A DNA stretch of 64,000 bases from Pseudogracilibacillus sp037072025 (GCF_037072025.1 NZ_JAXHDD010000003.1:88755-152754); one strand, 5' to 3'. Numbered from the stretch's first letter, positions 25,131 through 34,180 are shown. Translations and numbers: made by a program. The notes: generated by a model not told the origin, from the sequence alone.

Positions 25131-25697
25131 ATGTGGAGAAAGTTGCTAAAAATAATCAACCAACTCGTAACAACCTTATTAACTATTACACTTCTAATCA
25201 CTTTATTTCTCGTTATCTCATCAAAAATCACTGGAAAAGATGCGAATCTATTTGGCTATCAAATAAAAACTGTCCTTTCAGGTTCAATGGAGCCCGAGAT
25301 GGAAACAGGGTCGATCATTTTTATAGAAACTGAGGGAGATACAACCCAATTTCAAGAAAATGATGTGATTACCTTTTTAACAGAAGAAAACACAACGGTT
25401 ACGCACCGGATTACGGAAGTGATTGAGGGTGGGGAGCAATACATGACAAAAGGGGATGCGAATGAAGCTGTCGATCCCCAACCGGTGTTTGCTGAAAATA
25501 TAGTCGGAACATATACAGGGATTTCCATTCCGTATGCCGGATACGTACTTAGTTTCGCCACTTCCAAGCAAGGGGCAGCTCTACTATTAATCGTTCCCGG
25601 AATTCTTTTACTCATCAACTCATTCATTATTATTTGGCGAGTGGTCCAATACGTGCAAAATGATAAACAAAAAAATATAAAGGAGGTGAACCTCTAG
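25131..25697 (+). CDS. sipW: ER-type signal peptidase I, SipW-like
   Basis: A 188-residue membrane protein: N-terminal helix, catalytic Ser in VLSGSMEPEM, the ER-type His in TTVTHRITEV instead of the bacterial Lys, and a GDANEAVDP box. A C-terminal membrane helix is also present. These are the hallmarks of SipW, which cleaves the leaders of TasA/CalY fibre proteins. GGAGATG precedes the ATG. It heads a three-gene operon with a FIMAH-like protein and CalY. Confidence 0.9.
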   Translation: MWRKLLKIINQLVTTLLTITLLITLFLVISSKITGKDANLFGYQIKTVLSGSMEPEMETGSIIFIETEGDTTQFQENDVITFLTEENTTVTHRITEVIEGGEQYMTKGDANEAVDPQPVFAENIVGTYTGISIPYAGYVLSFATSKQGAALLLIVPGILLLINSFIIIWRVVQYVQNDKQKNIKEVNL

Positions 25698-25734
25698 AAG
25701 TATTTTTTAATTTATAGGGGGGACAAATTTTTCA

Positions 25735-26139
25735 ATGAACATCAAACAGCGAATCACTTTTATTTTTGCCATTTTCACCGTAGCTGCACTTCTAAGCGGT
25801 TTTTCATCAGTCGATGAAGGTGTTTCAACGCAAAGGATAACAACCGGTGACTTCAAAGCAGATATTAAAATAATGCAAGGTGCCGTTGAAAGGGCAGCCG
25901 CAAGTGGTGATATTAGAAACGAAGCAACCACAAGGAACTTACAACTACAGCTAACGACAATTGATTTTTATCTCGATCAGGGAAATACAGGTAAGGCACT
26001 ACAACAACTGCGTCAATACGAAGTACTGCTCGAGCATCATCAATATAGCGGAAATATCGAAAGAACGAGAGGAATAATGATTCGTAAAATAACTAGAGTC
26101 TTGGCTTGGGATTGGGAAACAATCCTCGAAAATCAATGA
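25735..26139 (+). CDS. Small secreted FIMAH-like domain protein
   Basis: A 134-residue protein with an N-terminal signal or anchor helix (RITFIFAIFTVAALLSGFSS). The rest is a helical domain (NLQLQLTTIDFYLDQGNTGK, then ALQQLRQYEVLLEHHQ) resembling the FIMAH module found at the ends of secreted bacterial proteins. GGGGGGAC lies before the ATG. It takes the place in the operon where an accessory such as TapA might be expected, but it does not look like TapA. A role in matrix or fibre anchoring is inference from position. Confidence 0.6.
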   Translation: MNIKQRITFIFAIFTVAALLSGFSSVDEGVSTQRITTGDFKADIKIMQGAVERAAASGDIRNEATTRNLQLQLTTIDFYLDQGNTGKALQQLRQYEVLLEHHQYSGNIERTRGIMIRKITRVLAWDWETILENQ

Positions 26140-26166
26140 TTATGAAAAGAAGAAAGGAATGGAGAA

Positions 26167-26754
26167 ATGAATATAAAAAAACAAGTAACAATCGGAATGA
26201 TGTCTGCAGTACTTGGAATCTTGTTAATAGCCGGAGGAACATTCGCGTTCTTTAGTGACAGTGAAACAAGTAATAATACATTCGCTGCCGGAACATTAGA
26301 CCTTGAGATGAAACCGACCGCCTTAATCGATCTTGACAATATGAAACCAGGCGACAGCATGATTCGCGACTTCGAGCTACATAATAATGGCACACTTGAT
26401 ATGAGTAAAGTAACGTTAGACACAGATTATAACGTCATTGACGCAAATGGTGACAACACCGAAGACTTCGGTGCACATATCCAAGTCGAATTTTTATACA
26501 ACGTCAACAATTTCGATGAAGTGATCTATGAAACAACCTTAGCCGAATTAAAAAATATGTCACCAGAAGCAGTTAGCAAAAATATTTTCTATCCAGAACT
26601 AGGAGATGAAGGCCTACCAGCTGGAGAAACACATGATCTGATCGTCAAATTCGTCTTTCTCGATAACGGCGCCGACCAAAACCAATTCCAAGGCGATGCC
26701 CTCGAACTCGCATGGACATTCACCGCATACCAAAAAGACGGAGAACAAAAATAA
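26167..26754 (+). CDS. calY: CalY/TasA-family matrix fibre protein (camelysin family)
   Basis: A 195-residue protein with the SipW-type leader (GILLIAGGTFAFFSDSETS) and the family start of the mature part (NNTFAAGTLDLEMKP). It continues with LHNNGTLDMSKVTL and a C-terminal LAWTFTAYQ strand. Length is close to CalY of the B. cereus group (about 197) and shorter than TasA. It is expected to be cut by the SipW two genes upstream and to polymerise on the surface as biofilm fibre; B. cereus camelysin was also described as a protease. GAAAGGAATGGAG is the ribosome site. Confidence 0.88.
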   Translation: MNIKKQVTIGMMSAVLGILLIAGGTFAFFSDSETSNNTFAAGTLDLEMKPTALIDLDNMKPGDSMIRDFELHNNGTLDMSKVTLDTDYNVIDANGDNTEDFGAHIQVEFLYNVNNFDEVIYETTLAELKNMSPEAVSKNIFYPELGDEGLPAGETHDLIVKFVFLDNGADQNQFQGDALELAWTFTAYQKDGEQK

Positions 26755-26758
26755 TCGG

Positions 26759-26786
26759 AAAACTCTAGCGTCCGCTAGAGTTTTTT
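26759..26786 (+). terminator. Terminator of the sipW-calY operon
   Basis: AAAACTCTAGCG / CGCTAGAGTTTT with a two-base loop and TTTTTT. It directly precedes the second GGCACAT array. Confidence 0.88.
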
Positions 26787-26799
26787 CATTCATTTCTCT

Positions 26800-27690
26800 C
26801 TCCAAAGATGTGCCGATCCCACCAAAGATGTGCTGAAATGTCATAAGATGTGCCGCTTCTACCAAAGATGTGCTGAAATCTCATAAAATGTGCCGCTTCT
26901 GCCAAAGATGTGCCGAAATCCAATAAAATGTGCCGATTCTACCAAAGATGTGCCGAAATCCAATAAAATGTGCCAATTCCACCCAAAGATGTGCCGAAAT
27001 CTCATAAGATGTGCCGCTCCCACCAAAGATGTGCTGAAATCTCATAAGATGTGCCGCTTCCGCCAAAGATGTGCTGAAATCTCATAAGATGTGCCGCTTC
27101 CGCCAAAGATGTGCCGAAATCTCATAAGATGTGCCGATTCCACTAAAGATGTGCTGAAATGTCATAAGATGTGCCGCTTCCGCCAAAGATGTGCCGAAAT
27201 CCAATAAAATGTGCCGATTCTACCAAAGATGTGCCGAAATCCAATAAAATGTGCCGATTCTACCAAAGATGTGCTGAAATCTCATAAAATGTGCCGCTTC
27301 TGCCAAAGATGTGCCAAAATCTCATAAAATGTGCCAATTCCACCAAAGATGTGCTGAACTCCAATAAGATGTGCTGTTTCCACCCAAAGATGTGCTGAAA
27401 TCTCATAAGATGTGCCGCTTCCGCCAAAGATGTGCCGAAATCCAATAAAATGTGCCAATTCCACCCAAAGATGTGCTGAAATCTCATAAGATGTGCCGCT
27501 TCCGCCAAAGATGTGCCGAAATCTCATAAGATGTGCCGATTCCGCCAAAGATGTGCCGAAATCTCATAAGATGTGCCGTTTCCGCCAAATATGTGCTGAA
27601 AACCTATAAAATGTGCCGCTTCCACCAAATATGTGCCGAAATCTCATAAGATGTGCCACCCTCGCCAAAGATGTGCCAATATCAATAGTC
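26800..27690. repeat. GGCACAT array 2 (core on the minus strand)
   Basis: About 890 bases in which AAGATGTGCCG/AAAATGTGCC-type cores recur about every 20 bases. Spacers alternate between a CGCTTCYRCC type and a AAATCTCAT type, giving a 40-bp unit. Read on the minus strand the core is GGCACATCTT, as in array 1, but the spacers differ. A few 1-base insertions (CCACCCAAAG) break the strict phase. It lies between the convergent calY and DUF4179 genes. Open frames in it are artefacts. Confidence 0.9.
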
Positions 27691-27766
27691 CCACTCAACA
27701 AAAAAGGATCAGAGCCTAACCAGACCCCAATCCTTCCTCAACTCCTCAATCCTCACTAGAAAACTC

Positions 27767-28834
27767 TTACTTCGGAATTTCCACTGTAAAAGGTTCAAAT
27801 TCAATCGGCTCAATCAAATCACCTTTAAACTCCAACTCTTTCTCCTCGCCGTCTTCACCAATTTCAACTCCTCCGCCACCAGAAGGAACAACCACATAAG
27901 GAGTGATCGTCAATTCTGTTACACCGTCATCGATCGGATCAAACTGCTTCCGACTCGTATACACAATCCGACCATCAACCAATTCCCCAGTTACGCCGCC
28001 TGAGAGACCTTCAATTTCATTTCCGTCCTGATCTTCCATCAAAAACTCAATATTTCCACCGCGACTCAAATCAAAATCCGTCTCATCCTCCACGCTTTCA
28101 TAAACGACACTCACCCCTGTCTGGCTCACCGCCAGCTCCGTCACCGAAAGCTCAACCCCGTCAACAGACTGAGTATGATCCACAGGAATCACCGCAACAT
28201 CAGAAATTTTCTCAATAGGAGTGGAGAAGTACCACGTCTTCCCGTCCTCCCCATGCAAGATTAATCCAAGTTCAAATTCATCCGGCATTTCCTCAGTAAC
28301 ATTTATTTCCTGAATCGCAGTCCGAGTAGTTGCAGACAAAATTTCTTCCCCGTAACTCCCAGTTGATCCACTAGGTAAATCTCCATCGATCGTAAAATCC
28401 ATTCCCGCACCAAAATAAAATTCCCCAAGTTCCTCCTCCGATTCAATGTAAAGCCCAATCGATATATTATTTTGATCATATAAAATTTCATCAAGCGTAA
28501 CGGAAATTCCGTCAACCGTTTGTGTTTCCCCAACAGCCGTCGTTAACCCACTTTTTTGTGCTTCCCGCAAACTGATCAGATCAGAATTCCCAAAAACAGA
28601 ACCGATAATCGGAATTTGCGATAAACTGCTCGCTAAAGTAGGAGAAAAATAAGACGAACCTACTAATATTACAAAAACAGCCGCCACACTACCCAACGCA
28701 TAAATGATCTTCTTTCCATAACGCTTCCTGACACGACGCGACCCCATAACAGAATTCTCATCTTGAGCCCGAGCCACTCCCGCACGAATCGCCGCCCGCA
28801 CCTGATCTTCCGGAAACTCATGTGACTTTTTCAT
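27767..28834 (-). CDS. DUF4179-containing membrane anti-sigma factor
   Basis: A 355-residue protein: a cytoplasmic N-terminus of about 45 residues with a basic stretch (RRVRKRYGKK), one membrane helix (IIYALGSVAAVFVILVGSS), then the DUF4179 extracellular domain. The C-terminal part is acidic and glycine-rich (PSGGGGVEIGEDGEEKELEF). The gene overlaps the ECF sigma gene by 17 bases, the standard sigma/anti-sigma pair, so it should hold the sigma factor until an envelope signal is sensed. The signal is unknown. Confidence 0.8.
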   Translation of the reverse strand: MKKSHEFPEDQVRAAIRAGVARAQDENSVMGSRRVRKRYGKKIIYALGSVAAVFVILVGSSYFSPTLASSLSQIPIIGSVFGNSDLISLREAQKSGLTTAVGETQTVDGISVTLDEILYDQNNISIGLYIESEEELGEFYFGAGMDFTIDGDLPSGSTGSYGEEILSATTRTAIQEINVTEEMPDEFELGLILHGEDGKTWYFSTPIEKISDVAVIPVDHTQSVDGVELSVTELAVSQTGVSVVYESVEDETDFDLSRGGNIEFLMEDQDGNEIEGLSGGVTGELVDGRIVYTSRKQFDPIDDGVTELTITPYVVVPSGGGGVEIGEDGEEKELEFKGDLIEPIEFEPFTVEIPK

Positions 28835-29360
28835 GTAATTGATAACTCCTTTCCAACTCAGATTTTAATTTTTTCCGCGCTCTCCGCAAATACGTTTTCA
28901 CCGTACCAACCGGCTTCTCCATCACTACAGCAATATCCTTAATTGACAAATCATGATAGTAAAATAAAATGATCGCCGTTTGATAAGAATCATTTAGCCT
29001 CGACAAAGCCTCACCTAAATGAAATGACTCTATCTCCTCATCTTGCTTCTGATCCAATTTCCGAAGCAATTCATTCTCCTCATAAGGAATAGTCCGATCT
29101 CGTTCCCGTAACAACCGATAACACTCTCGTATCAAAATCCGAAACAACCAAGTCGAAAAATACTCCGGCTGCCGCAACTGCCCGACCGCCAAAAACGCCT
29201 TATACGCCGTCTCCTGAATCGCATCCAACGCATCTTCCTTCCGACCAACATAAGACAGCGCCTTATAATAAAGCATTCTCTCTTCCAAAATCAGCAACTC
29301 CTCAAAAGCCTGAGCGTCTCCCTTCATCGCCCGTTTCACCGTATGTAGATCATGTTTCAC
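28818..29360 (-). CDS. ECF sigma-70 family factor
   Basis: About 180 residues: sigma region 2 (FEELLILEERMLYYKALSYV...DALDAIQETAYKAF) and region 4 (TAIILFYYHDLSIKDIAVVM...GTVKTYLRRARKKL). GTG 29360 is chosen because GGGAGG lies 9 bases upstream; TTG at 29363 is an equal option. It closely resembles SigV/SigM-like factors of bacilli, but the anti-sigma partner is of the DUF4179 kind. The promoter it recognises was not identified. Confidence 0.85.
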   Translation of the reverse strand: MKHDLHTVKRAMKGDAQAFEELLILEERMLYYKALSYVGRKEDALDAIQETAYKAFLAVGQLRQPEYFSTWLFRILIRECYRLLRERDRTIPYEENELLRKLDQKQDEEIESFHLGEALSRLNDSYQTAIILFYYHDLSIKDIAVVMEKPVGTVKTYLRRARKKLKSELERSYQLHEKVT

Positions 29361-29708
29361 CAAATCATCCCTCCCTTCACTAATTAGAGCAATCCCGCCA
29401 CACAAAAAGTTTCAACTTTTTCATTTATTTATATTAAAGTTCCTTTTATTTTATCTTGTTGCTTTATATAGTAAACAAAAAATCTCAAAATGAATAGGAG
29501 AGCACATTCGCCTAAACATTTTGGGATTATCTCATTCGTATGGGGAAGCCTCGTATTTTAAAAATATTAATGTTTATATTATGAAAAAAAATGAGGTATA
29601 AAATATGTAGATATTCATAATGTAATAAAGACCGACCATGCAGGAACATGGAACGGTTCAATGTGTAACAACCCTTCAAAGGGGCGACTCATATTTGAGT
29701 GTTTTAAG

Positions 29709-29756
29709 TAACTACCCTAAATGCTGTCAGCTTAGATAGGGTGGTTATTTTTTATT
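29709..29756. terminator. Hairpin resembling the end of a type I toxin locus
   Basis: Stem TAACTACCCTA / TAGGGTGGTTA followed by TTTTTT. Read on the minus strand (AATAACCACCCTA...) it resembles the terminators after Bacillus BsrG-like holin-type toxins. No toxin ORF is present on either side. The surrounding gap 29361-29806 otherwise holds no gene. Confidence 0.4.
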
Positions 29757-29806
29757 TGGAAATGACATCGTATTCTAAACTAGCATCTAGCAATCCTTTT
29801 AAAAAT

Positions 29807-30025
29807 TCACTCCAGCACTTTTCCCACTAATAACACAAACTCATACCCTCGTGCCATGAGTTGTGGTACCGCCTCGCGCACGGCGCTCGTCGGCTGGTTC
29901 ATATGTAACAGTGCGATCGATCCAGGTTCTGCCGTTAATAAAGCCTGACTCACTTGCCCACTCGTATACGTCGCGCCAGCGTCTCCTAAAAAATCAAAAT
30001 TGACAACCTCGGAGCCAAACGCCAG
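29807..30025 (-). pseudogene. Duplicated 3' fragment of the polysaccharide deacetylase
   Basis: About 220 bases closely matching 30515-30740, the last ~70 codons of the intact deacetylase, with point differences and a small deletion (GCGAGGCG region). It lies on the other side of the MaoC gene in the same orientation. It has no start and ends abruptly near 30025, so it is a remnant of a local duplication. Confidence 0.8.
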
Positions 30026-30047
30026 CGATTAAAACATGCAAAAGACC

Positions 30048-30473
30048 CTATCGCTTAATTAAGACAGACAATTCCCCTTTAAATACTTTCTCATTACCCG
30101 CATTATATGTAGATAATAATACAGTTACAATTCCGGCATCTTTTTTAACCTTTTTCTTATTAATCACTTCCGCAACAACGCGCAACTCATCACCAGGATA
30201 CACCGGCCTCAAAAACCGGATTCGATCCATCCCAGTTCCCGCGATGATATCCTCCCCATAAACACCTAATTCCACCCACAGTTTAAACGAAACACCTAAC
30301 GTATGGATGCCAGAAGCAATAATACCATTAAATCGCCCTTCCGCAGCCTTCCCCTCATCCAAATGCATATACTGCGGATCAAATTTTTCCGCAAATCCCA
30401 TAATATCCGCTTTTGTGAGTGTAAGTGAATCCGATTCAAATACTTGCCCAATCGTAAACGCATCGTACTTCAT
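30048..30473 (-). CDS. MaoC-like dehydratase (hotdog fold)
   Basis: A 141-residue single-hotdog protein: TIGQVFESDSLTLTKADIMG and the hydratase motif around FAEKFDPQYMHLDE with its Asp and His, then FNGIIASGIHTLG. ATG 30473 follows GAGGTG; the longer frame overlaps the neighbour. Members act on enoyl-CoA thioesters, and stand-alone copies are usually annotated as MaoC-like hydratases of unknown substrate. It lies between the intact deacetylase and its duplicated fragment. Confidence 0.85.
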   Translation of the reverse strand: MKYDAFTIGQVFESDSLTLTKADIMGFAEKFDPQYMHLDEGKAAEGRFNGIIASGIHTLGVSFKLWVELGVYGEDIIAGTGMDRIRFLRPVYPGDELRVVAEVINKKKVKKDAGIVTVLLSTYNAGNEKVFKGELSVLIKR

Positions 30474-30514
30474 AACGAACACCTCGTAAGTTAGTATATT
30501 TGTTTTGGCAAAAT

Positions 30515-31336
30515 TCACTCCAGCTCTTTTCCCGCTAATAACACAAACTCATATCCTCGTGCCACGAGTTGCGGTACCGCCGCTCGCACGCCTTCCGCCG
30601 TGCCGCTCGTCGGCTGGTTCATGTGTAACAGTGCGATCGATCCCGGTTCTGCCGTTAATAAAGCCTGACTCACTTGCCGACTCGTATACGTCGCACCAGC
30701 GTCTCCTAAAATATTAAAATTGACAACCTCATAGCCAAGCGCATTTGCGAGTTCCACAGCGACTTCATCATAATAGGCTGTACCTGAGCGGAATAATCTC
30801 ATGTTGCTTCCAGTTAAGTTTTTCACAGTTTTATGATTATCCATAATTTCATTATACGCCTCATTAACAGATCCGGTTGCTGAAATGCCCCATGCTTCCC
30901 CACCATTGATGGAAAGGGGAGCATGTTCGGTTCCGTGATTTTCAATTTGAAAAAGCGGATCACCTGCAAGCTCCAAAAAGATAGCTTCGTTTTCATTGAT
31001 CCAGCGCTCATTTACAAATAATGTAGCTGGAACTTGTTCTTCCCGGAGAAAGGAAATCAACTCTTCATCGTAACCATTTCCATGATTCCCACCACACGCA
31101 TCAAATGTTAAGGCGATTTCTTTTTTATCGGTACGGAAACGAGTCTTTACACCAGTAACATGTTCTCCCCATTCATGTGGAGACCGGTCAAATTGGGATA
31201 AATCTATTTCTCTTTCAGGAATTTCTTTTTGTACTATATTACTCTTCAATTCTTTTACGTCAACAGCTTCATTTATTGTTGGACTAGCGCAACCGATTAG
31301 TATGAGTAGAATAATAAATATGTATATTCGTTTCAT
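30515..31336 (-). CDS. Polysaccharide deacetylase family lipoprotein
   Basis: A 273-residue protein with a lipoprotein signal (IFIILLILIGCAS). The NodB-homology domain has ALTFDACGGNHGNG in place of the usual TFDDG, the metal-binding H-x3-H (ENHGTEHAP) and LFRSGTAYYD. A late LLHMNQPTSGT corresponds to the LLH motif. The second Asp of the first motif is replaced by Ala-Cys, as in several divergent family members, so activity needs testing. Likely acts on cell wall or extracellular glycan outside the membrane. Confidence 0.82.
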   Translation of the reverse strand: MKRIYIFIILLILIGCASPTINEAVDVKELKSNIVQKEIPEREIDLSQFDRSPHEWGEHVTGVKTRFRTDKKEIALTFDACGGNHGNGYDEELISFLREEQVPATLFVNERWINENEAIFLELAGDPLFQIENHGTEHAPLSINGGEAWGISATGSVNEAYNEIMDNHKTVKNLTGSNMRLFRSGTAYYDEVAVELANALGYEVVNFNILGDAGATYTSRQVSQALLTAEPGSIALLHMNQPTSGTAEGVRAAVPQLVARGYEFVLLAGKELE

Positions 31337-31755
31337 TTGTTAAACCTCATTTCTCTACGATAAGTATACACCCTACAAAATGTCTAACGCACTTTTTATC
31401 TAATACTTAGTTATCATTTTAAGAAGATGTTCAAAAAGTCCAGTAAAAATGACACTGCGAATTTCGCACGAATGCTTGTTTCTCCACTCCTTGAAAAAGG
31501 AAAGCACTTTTTCTTCGTGCTAGAAGCGTTTCCTTGGAAAAGACGATCACTTTTCCTGCGTGCCAGATCTTTAATCATATATATATGCATACATTCCGCT
31601 GACGGGAGCTGCGCCGTCTCGAACTTCTTGGTCCTTTTTATCCTCCTTTTTAAACACGGACTTTAAGGAAAGTGAATTTTTCCGACAGCTTTCAACAAAA
31701 TGTCGAGTCATTTTTTGATAGAGTAGATGCAATCTAGTAAGTGGGTGAGAGATCA
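31337..31755. other. Intergenic stretch, possible repeat element
   Basis: About 400 bases with repeated-looking blocks (TGTTCAAAAAGTCCAGTAAA near 31428 and ACACGGACTTTAAGG near 31656). It looks like a degraded non-coding element rather than a gene. The ORFs across it on both strands lack ribosome sites. Confidence 0.3.
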
Positions 31756-32223
31756 ATGAAACAGACACTCGTAAACATACTCGCAATGGTTTATTTACTA
31801 GTTATGATTGCAAGTATGCTACATTCGGAAACTAACGCATTATTTACAGATACAAAAAGCTATGGTGGGAAGCTAGCCGCAGCAGATGTATTTAACGAAG
31901 AAGAGTCTAAGAATGAACAGGTAGAAGAAGACGAAAAAACAGATAATGTTGAAGAAAAAGAAATGAGAGAAGATAGTGAAGATAATGTTGAAGAAAAAGA
32001 AATGACAGAAGATAGTGAAGAAAATGTCGAAGAAAAAGAAATGTCAGAAGATAGTGAAGATAATGCTGAAGAAACAGATATGACAGAAGATAGTAAAGAA
32101 AACGTTGAAGAAAAAGTTCATAAAGAAGATGAACTGGAAGAAATCGAAACCGAAGAAGATGAATTAGATAATCATGAAAATGATGAAACATTAGAAGAAA
32201 TGGATGAAGATCCCGAGGAATAA
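31756..32223 (+). CDS. Highly acidic repeat protein with SipW-like leader
   Basis: A 155-residue protein. ATG 31756 follows GGTGAGAG. The N-terminus (MVYLLVMIASMLHSETNALF, then TDTKSYGGKLAAADVF) has the layout of SipW-processed TasA/CalY leaders: hydrophobic helix, A/F-x-D-T/S segment, then a G-x-L-A-A-A/G stretch. The rest is four to five 14-residue acidic repeats (VEEKEMTEDSEEN type). A sipW gene lies 6 kb upstream. A surface or matrix protein is likely; no named family is recognised. Confidence 0.6.
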   Translation: MKQTLVNILAMVYLLVMIASMLHSETNALFTDTKSYGGKLAAADVFNEEESKNEQVEEDEKTDNVEEKEMREDSEDNVEEKEMTEDSEENVEEKEMSEDSEDNAEETDMTEDSKENVEEKVHKEDELEEIETEEDELDNHENDETLEEMDEDPEE

Positions 32224-32399
32224 GGGGGAGTAGTTTTCGAAGGATCAATCCGACAATTTAAAGGCTGATTGTTAGAGTTCGCGTAATTTTAATGAACGAA
32301 CTGATATGCTGTTCTTAAATAAGAGGAATTATCAGTACAGCTTAAAAAAGTATAGATGAATTTTTGTATATTCATAGGAACTCCTGTACCTTTTATTTA

Positions 32400-32482
32400 G
32401 CAGAGTTAATATAAACCTCTTTCATGATAGATGGTGGCTGCACAATGCGGAGCCATACAGGTTTCTTATCTGCCAAAATAAA
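32400..32482 (-). repeat. Dispersed intergenic repeat, copy E (5' fragment, reverse)
   Basis: On the minus strand it reads TTATTTTGGCAGATAAGAAA, then GCAGCCACCATCTATCATGA, matching the first 70 bases of copy C. The 3' hairpin half is missing. It abuts the terminator of the LysM gene. The rest of 32224-32525 holds no gene. Confidence 0.7.
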
Positions 32483-32506
32483 AGCCCTAGCGGCATCGCT
32501 AGAACT
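32482..32506 (-). terminator. Terminator of the LysM endopeptidase gene
   Basis: Stem AGCCCTAGCG / CGCTAGAACT with G-U pairs and loop GCAT; read on the minus strand it is followed by TTTTATTTT. Confidence 0.7.
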
Positions 32507-32525
32507 TTCTGATTCTCATATACTA

Positions 32526-33986
32526 TTAATAAAATCTCTTAAAGCTATGGAAATGTTTGCTCCAATAAGAGTTACTCAAACTTGTAATTGTTACACCTGT
32601 AGATGTTCCTGCATGGATAAATTGATTATTTCCTAAGTAGATTCCCATATGAGAAATCCCGGATCGATATGTTCCTTCAAAAAATACGAGATCGCCAACT
32701 TGTGGTGAGTTTACTATATAGGATCGGTTGTAATATCCATCTGTTGATAGGCGGCCAATCGATTGACCGGACTGTTCAAATGCCCAGTAAATAAATCCAC
32801 TACAATCAAATCCACTAGGGGAGGAACCACCCCATTCGTACGGAACACCCATAACTGATTTTGCAGTTGAAATTAAATCACCAGATGCTGGTGTAGAAGG
32901 CTTAGATGGCTTCGAATCTGAACTTGCAGCTTTGCCACTGACAACTAATTTATTCCCAGGATAGATAGTATCAGACGTTAAATTATTCCACTTCTTCAAG
33001 TTGCTTAACGAAACACCATGACTAGATGCAATTTTGTCTAGTGTATCGCCACTTTTTACTGTGTATGTACTTGTCTTATCAGAAGAAGAACCTCCTCCAT
33101 TACTTCCGCTATTACTAGAATCACTAGAAGAAGACTTTCCACTACTACTGACAGCTAACTTATCGCCAGGATAGATAGTATTAGACGTTAAATTATTCCA
33201 CTTCTTCAAGTTGCTTAACGAAATACCATGATTAGATGAAATTTTGTCTAGTGTATCGCCACTTTTAACTGTGTATGTACTTGTCTTACCAGAAGAAGAA
33301 CCTCCTCCACTACTTCCGCTATTACTAGAATCACTAGAAGAAGACTTTCCACTACTACTGACAGCTAACTTATCGCCAGGATAAATAAGATGAGAGGATA
33401 AGTTATTCCATTTCATTAAATTATTTAAAGAGATCCCATGTGCTTTTGCGATCTCACCTAATGTATCCCCACTTTTAACCGTATAGGTACTTCCACTGCT
33501 GGAACTGCCTGTTGAGCTGTTCTCACTACTTGAACTCCCGCTGTTAGAAGGCTTTGAATTCGCAGCATCTTTACTTACGACAAGTTTATCGCCAGGGTAA
33601 ATTAATGTTGTTGATAAGTTGTTCCAGTCCATCAAGTTTTTTAAAGATATTCCGTGTTCGGCAGCAATTTTACTTAACGAGTCCCCATCCTTAACTGTAT
33701 ATGTACTAGCCTTAGACGGTGTAGTGCTTTTATCTTTCGATGGTGCTTTCGAATTAGATGGACTGCCATCGACCTCTATAACTTGATTCGGGGAAATGAT
33801 ATGATTCGACAAATTATTCCAAGCCTGTAAATTTGCCACACTCGTATTATATTTTTGCGAGATAGACCATAATGAGTCACCCGGCTTAACCTTATACGAT
33901 GCGGCATCTGCCGTTTGGCCACCAAACATAGTAGAAGCAATAACAGCCGATGCAGTAACAGACATAAATACTTTGTTTTTTGACAA
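32526..33986 (-). CDS. Five-LysM NlpC/P60 peptidoglycan endopeptidase (LytF/CwlS type)
   Basis: 486 residues from TTG 33986, which lies 8 bases after AAGGAG. There is a signal peptide ending ADAA, then five LysM domains at about 31-73, 95-137, 166-209, 237-279 and 308-350. Ser/Gly-rich linkers join them. A C-terminal NlpC/P60 domain has Cys395 in GFDCSGFIYW and His446 in ISHMGIYLG. The fourth and fifth LysM-linker units are nearly identical, a recent internal duplication. It should bind the wall and cut D-Glu-meso-DAP links at division or growth. A WalR box lies upstream. Confidence 0.9.
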   Translation of the reverse strand: MSKNKVFMSVTASAVIASTMFGGQTADAASYKVKPGDSLWSISQKYNTSVANLQAWNNLSNHIISPNQVIEVDGSPSNSKAPSKDKSTTPSKASTYTVKDGDSLSKIAAEHGISLKNLMDWNNLSTTLIYPGDKLVVSKDAANSKPSNSGSSSSENSSTGSSSSGSTYTVKSGDTLGEIAKAHGISLNNLMKWNNLSSHLIYPGDKLAVSSSGKSSSSDSSNSGSSGGGSSSGKTSTYTVKSGDTLDKISSNHGISLSNLKKWNNLTSNTIYPGDKLAVSSSGKSSSSDSSNSGSNGGGSSSDKTSTYTVKSGDTLDKIASSHGVSLSNLKKWNNLTSDTIYPGNKLVVSGKAASSDSKPSKPSTPASGDLISTAKSVMGVPYEWGGSSPSGFDCSGFIYWAFEQSGQSIGRLSTDGYYNRSYIVNSPQVGDLVFFEGTYRSGISHMGIYLGNNQFIHAGTSTGVTITSLSNSYWSKHFHSFKRFY

Positions 33987-34180
33987 TGACACCACTCCTT
34001 TTTTCTTAGTCAAATTTTTACTATGCAATTAAAGTCACAAGGACTATCTTGACTAGGTTGTTTTTTAGCGTTACAATTACAACACTTTATAATAGGTAGT
34101 ACTATCAAACTAATACAATATAGTACGAATTTCCACCGTGTTATTATGACTAAATGCCTACGACGCACATTATTACAATT

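Noticed and set aside
26881..27548. Several repetitive ORFs on both strands of array 2
   Set aside because: Same cause as in array 1: repeat-derived open frames without ribosome sites or consistent start.
31427..31666. 79-residue ORF
   Set aside because: No ribosome site and composition like the surrounding non-coding element; the opposite strand is open as well.
31907..32248. Leucine-rich 113-residue ORF on the minus strand
   Set aside because: It is the exact antisense of the acidic repeat gene; GAA-rich codons read backwards give Leu/Phe repeats.
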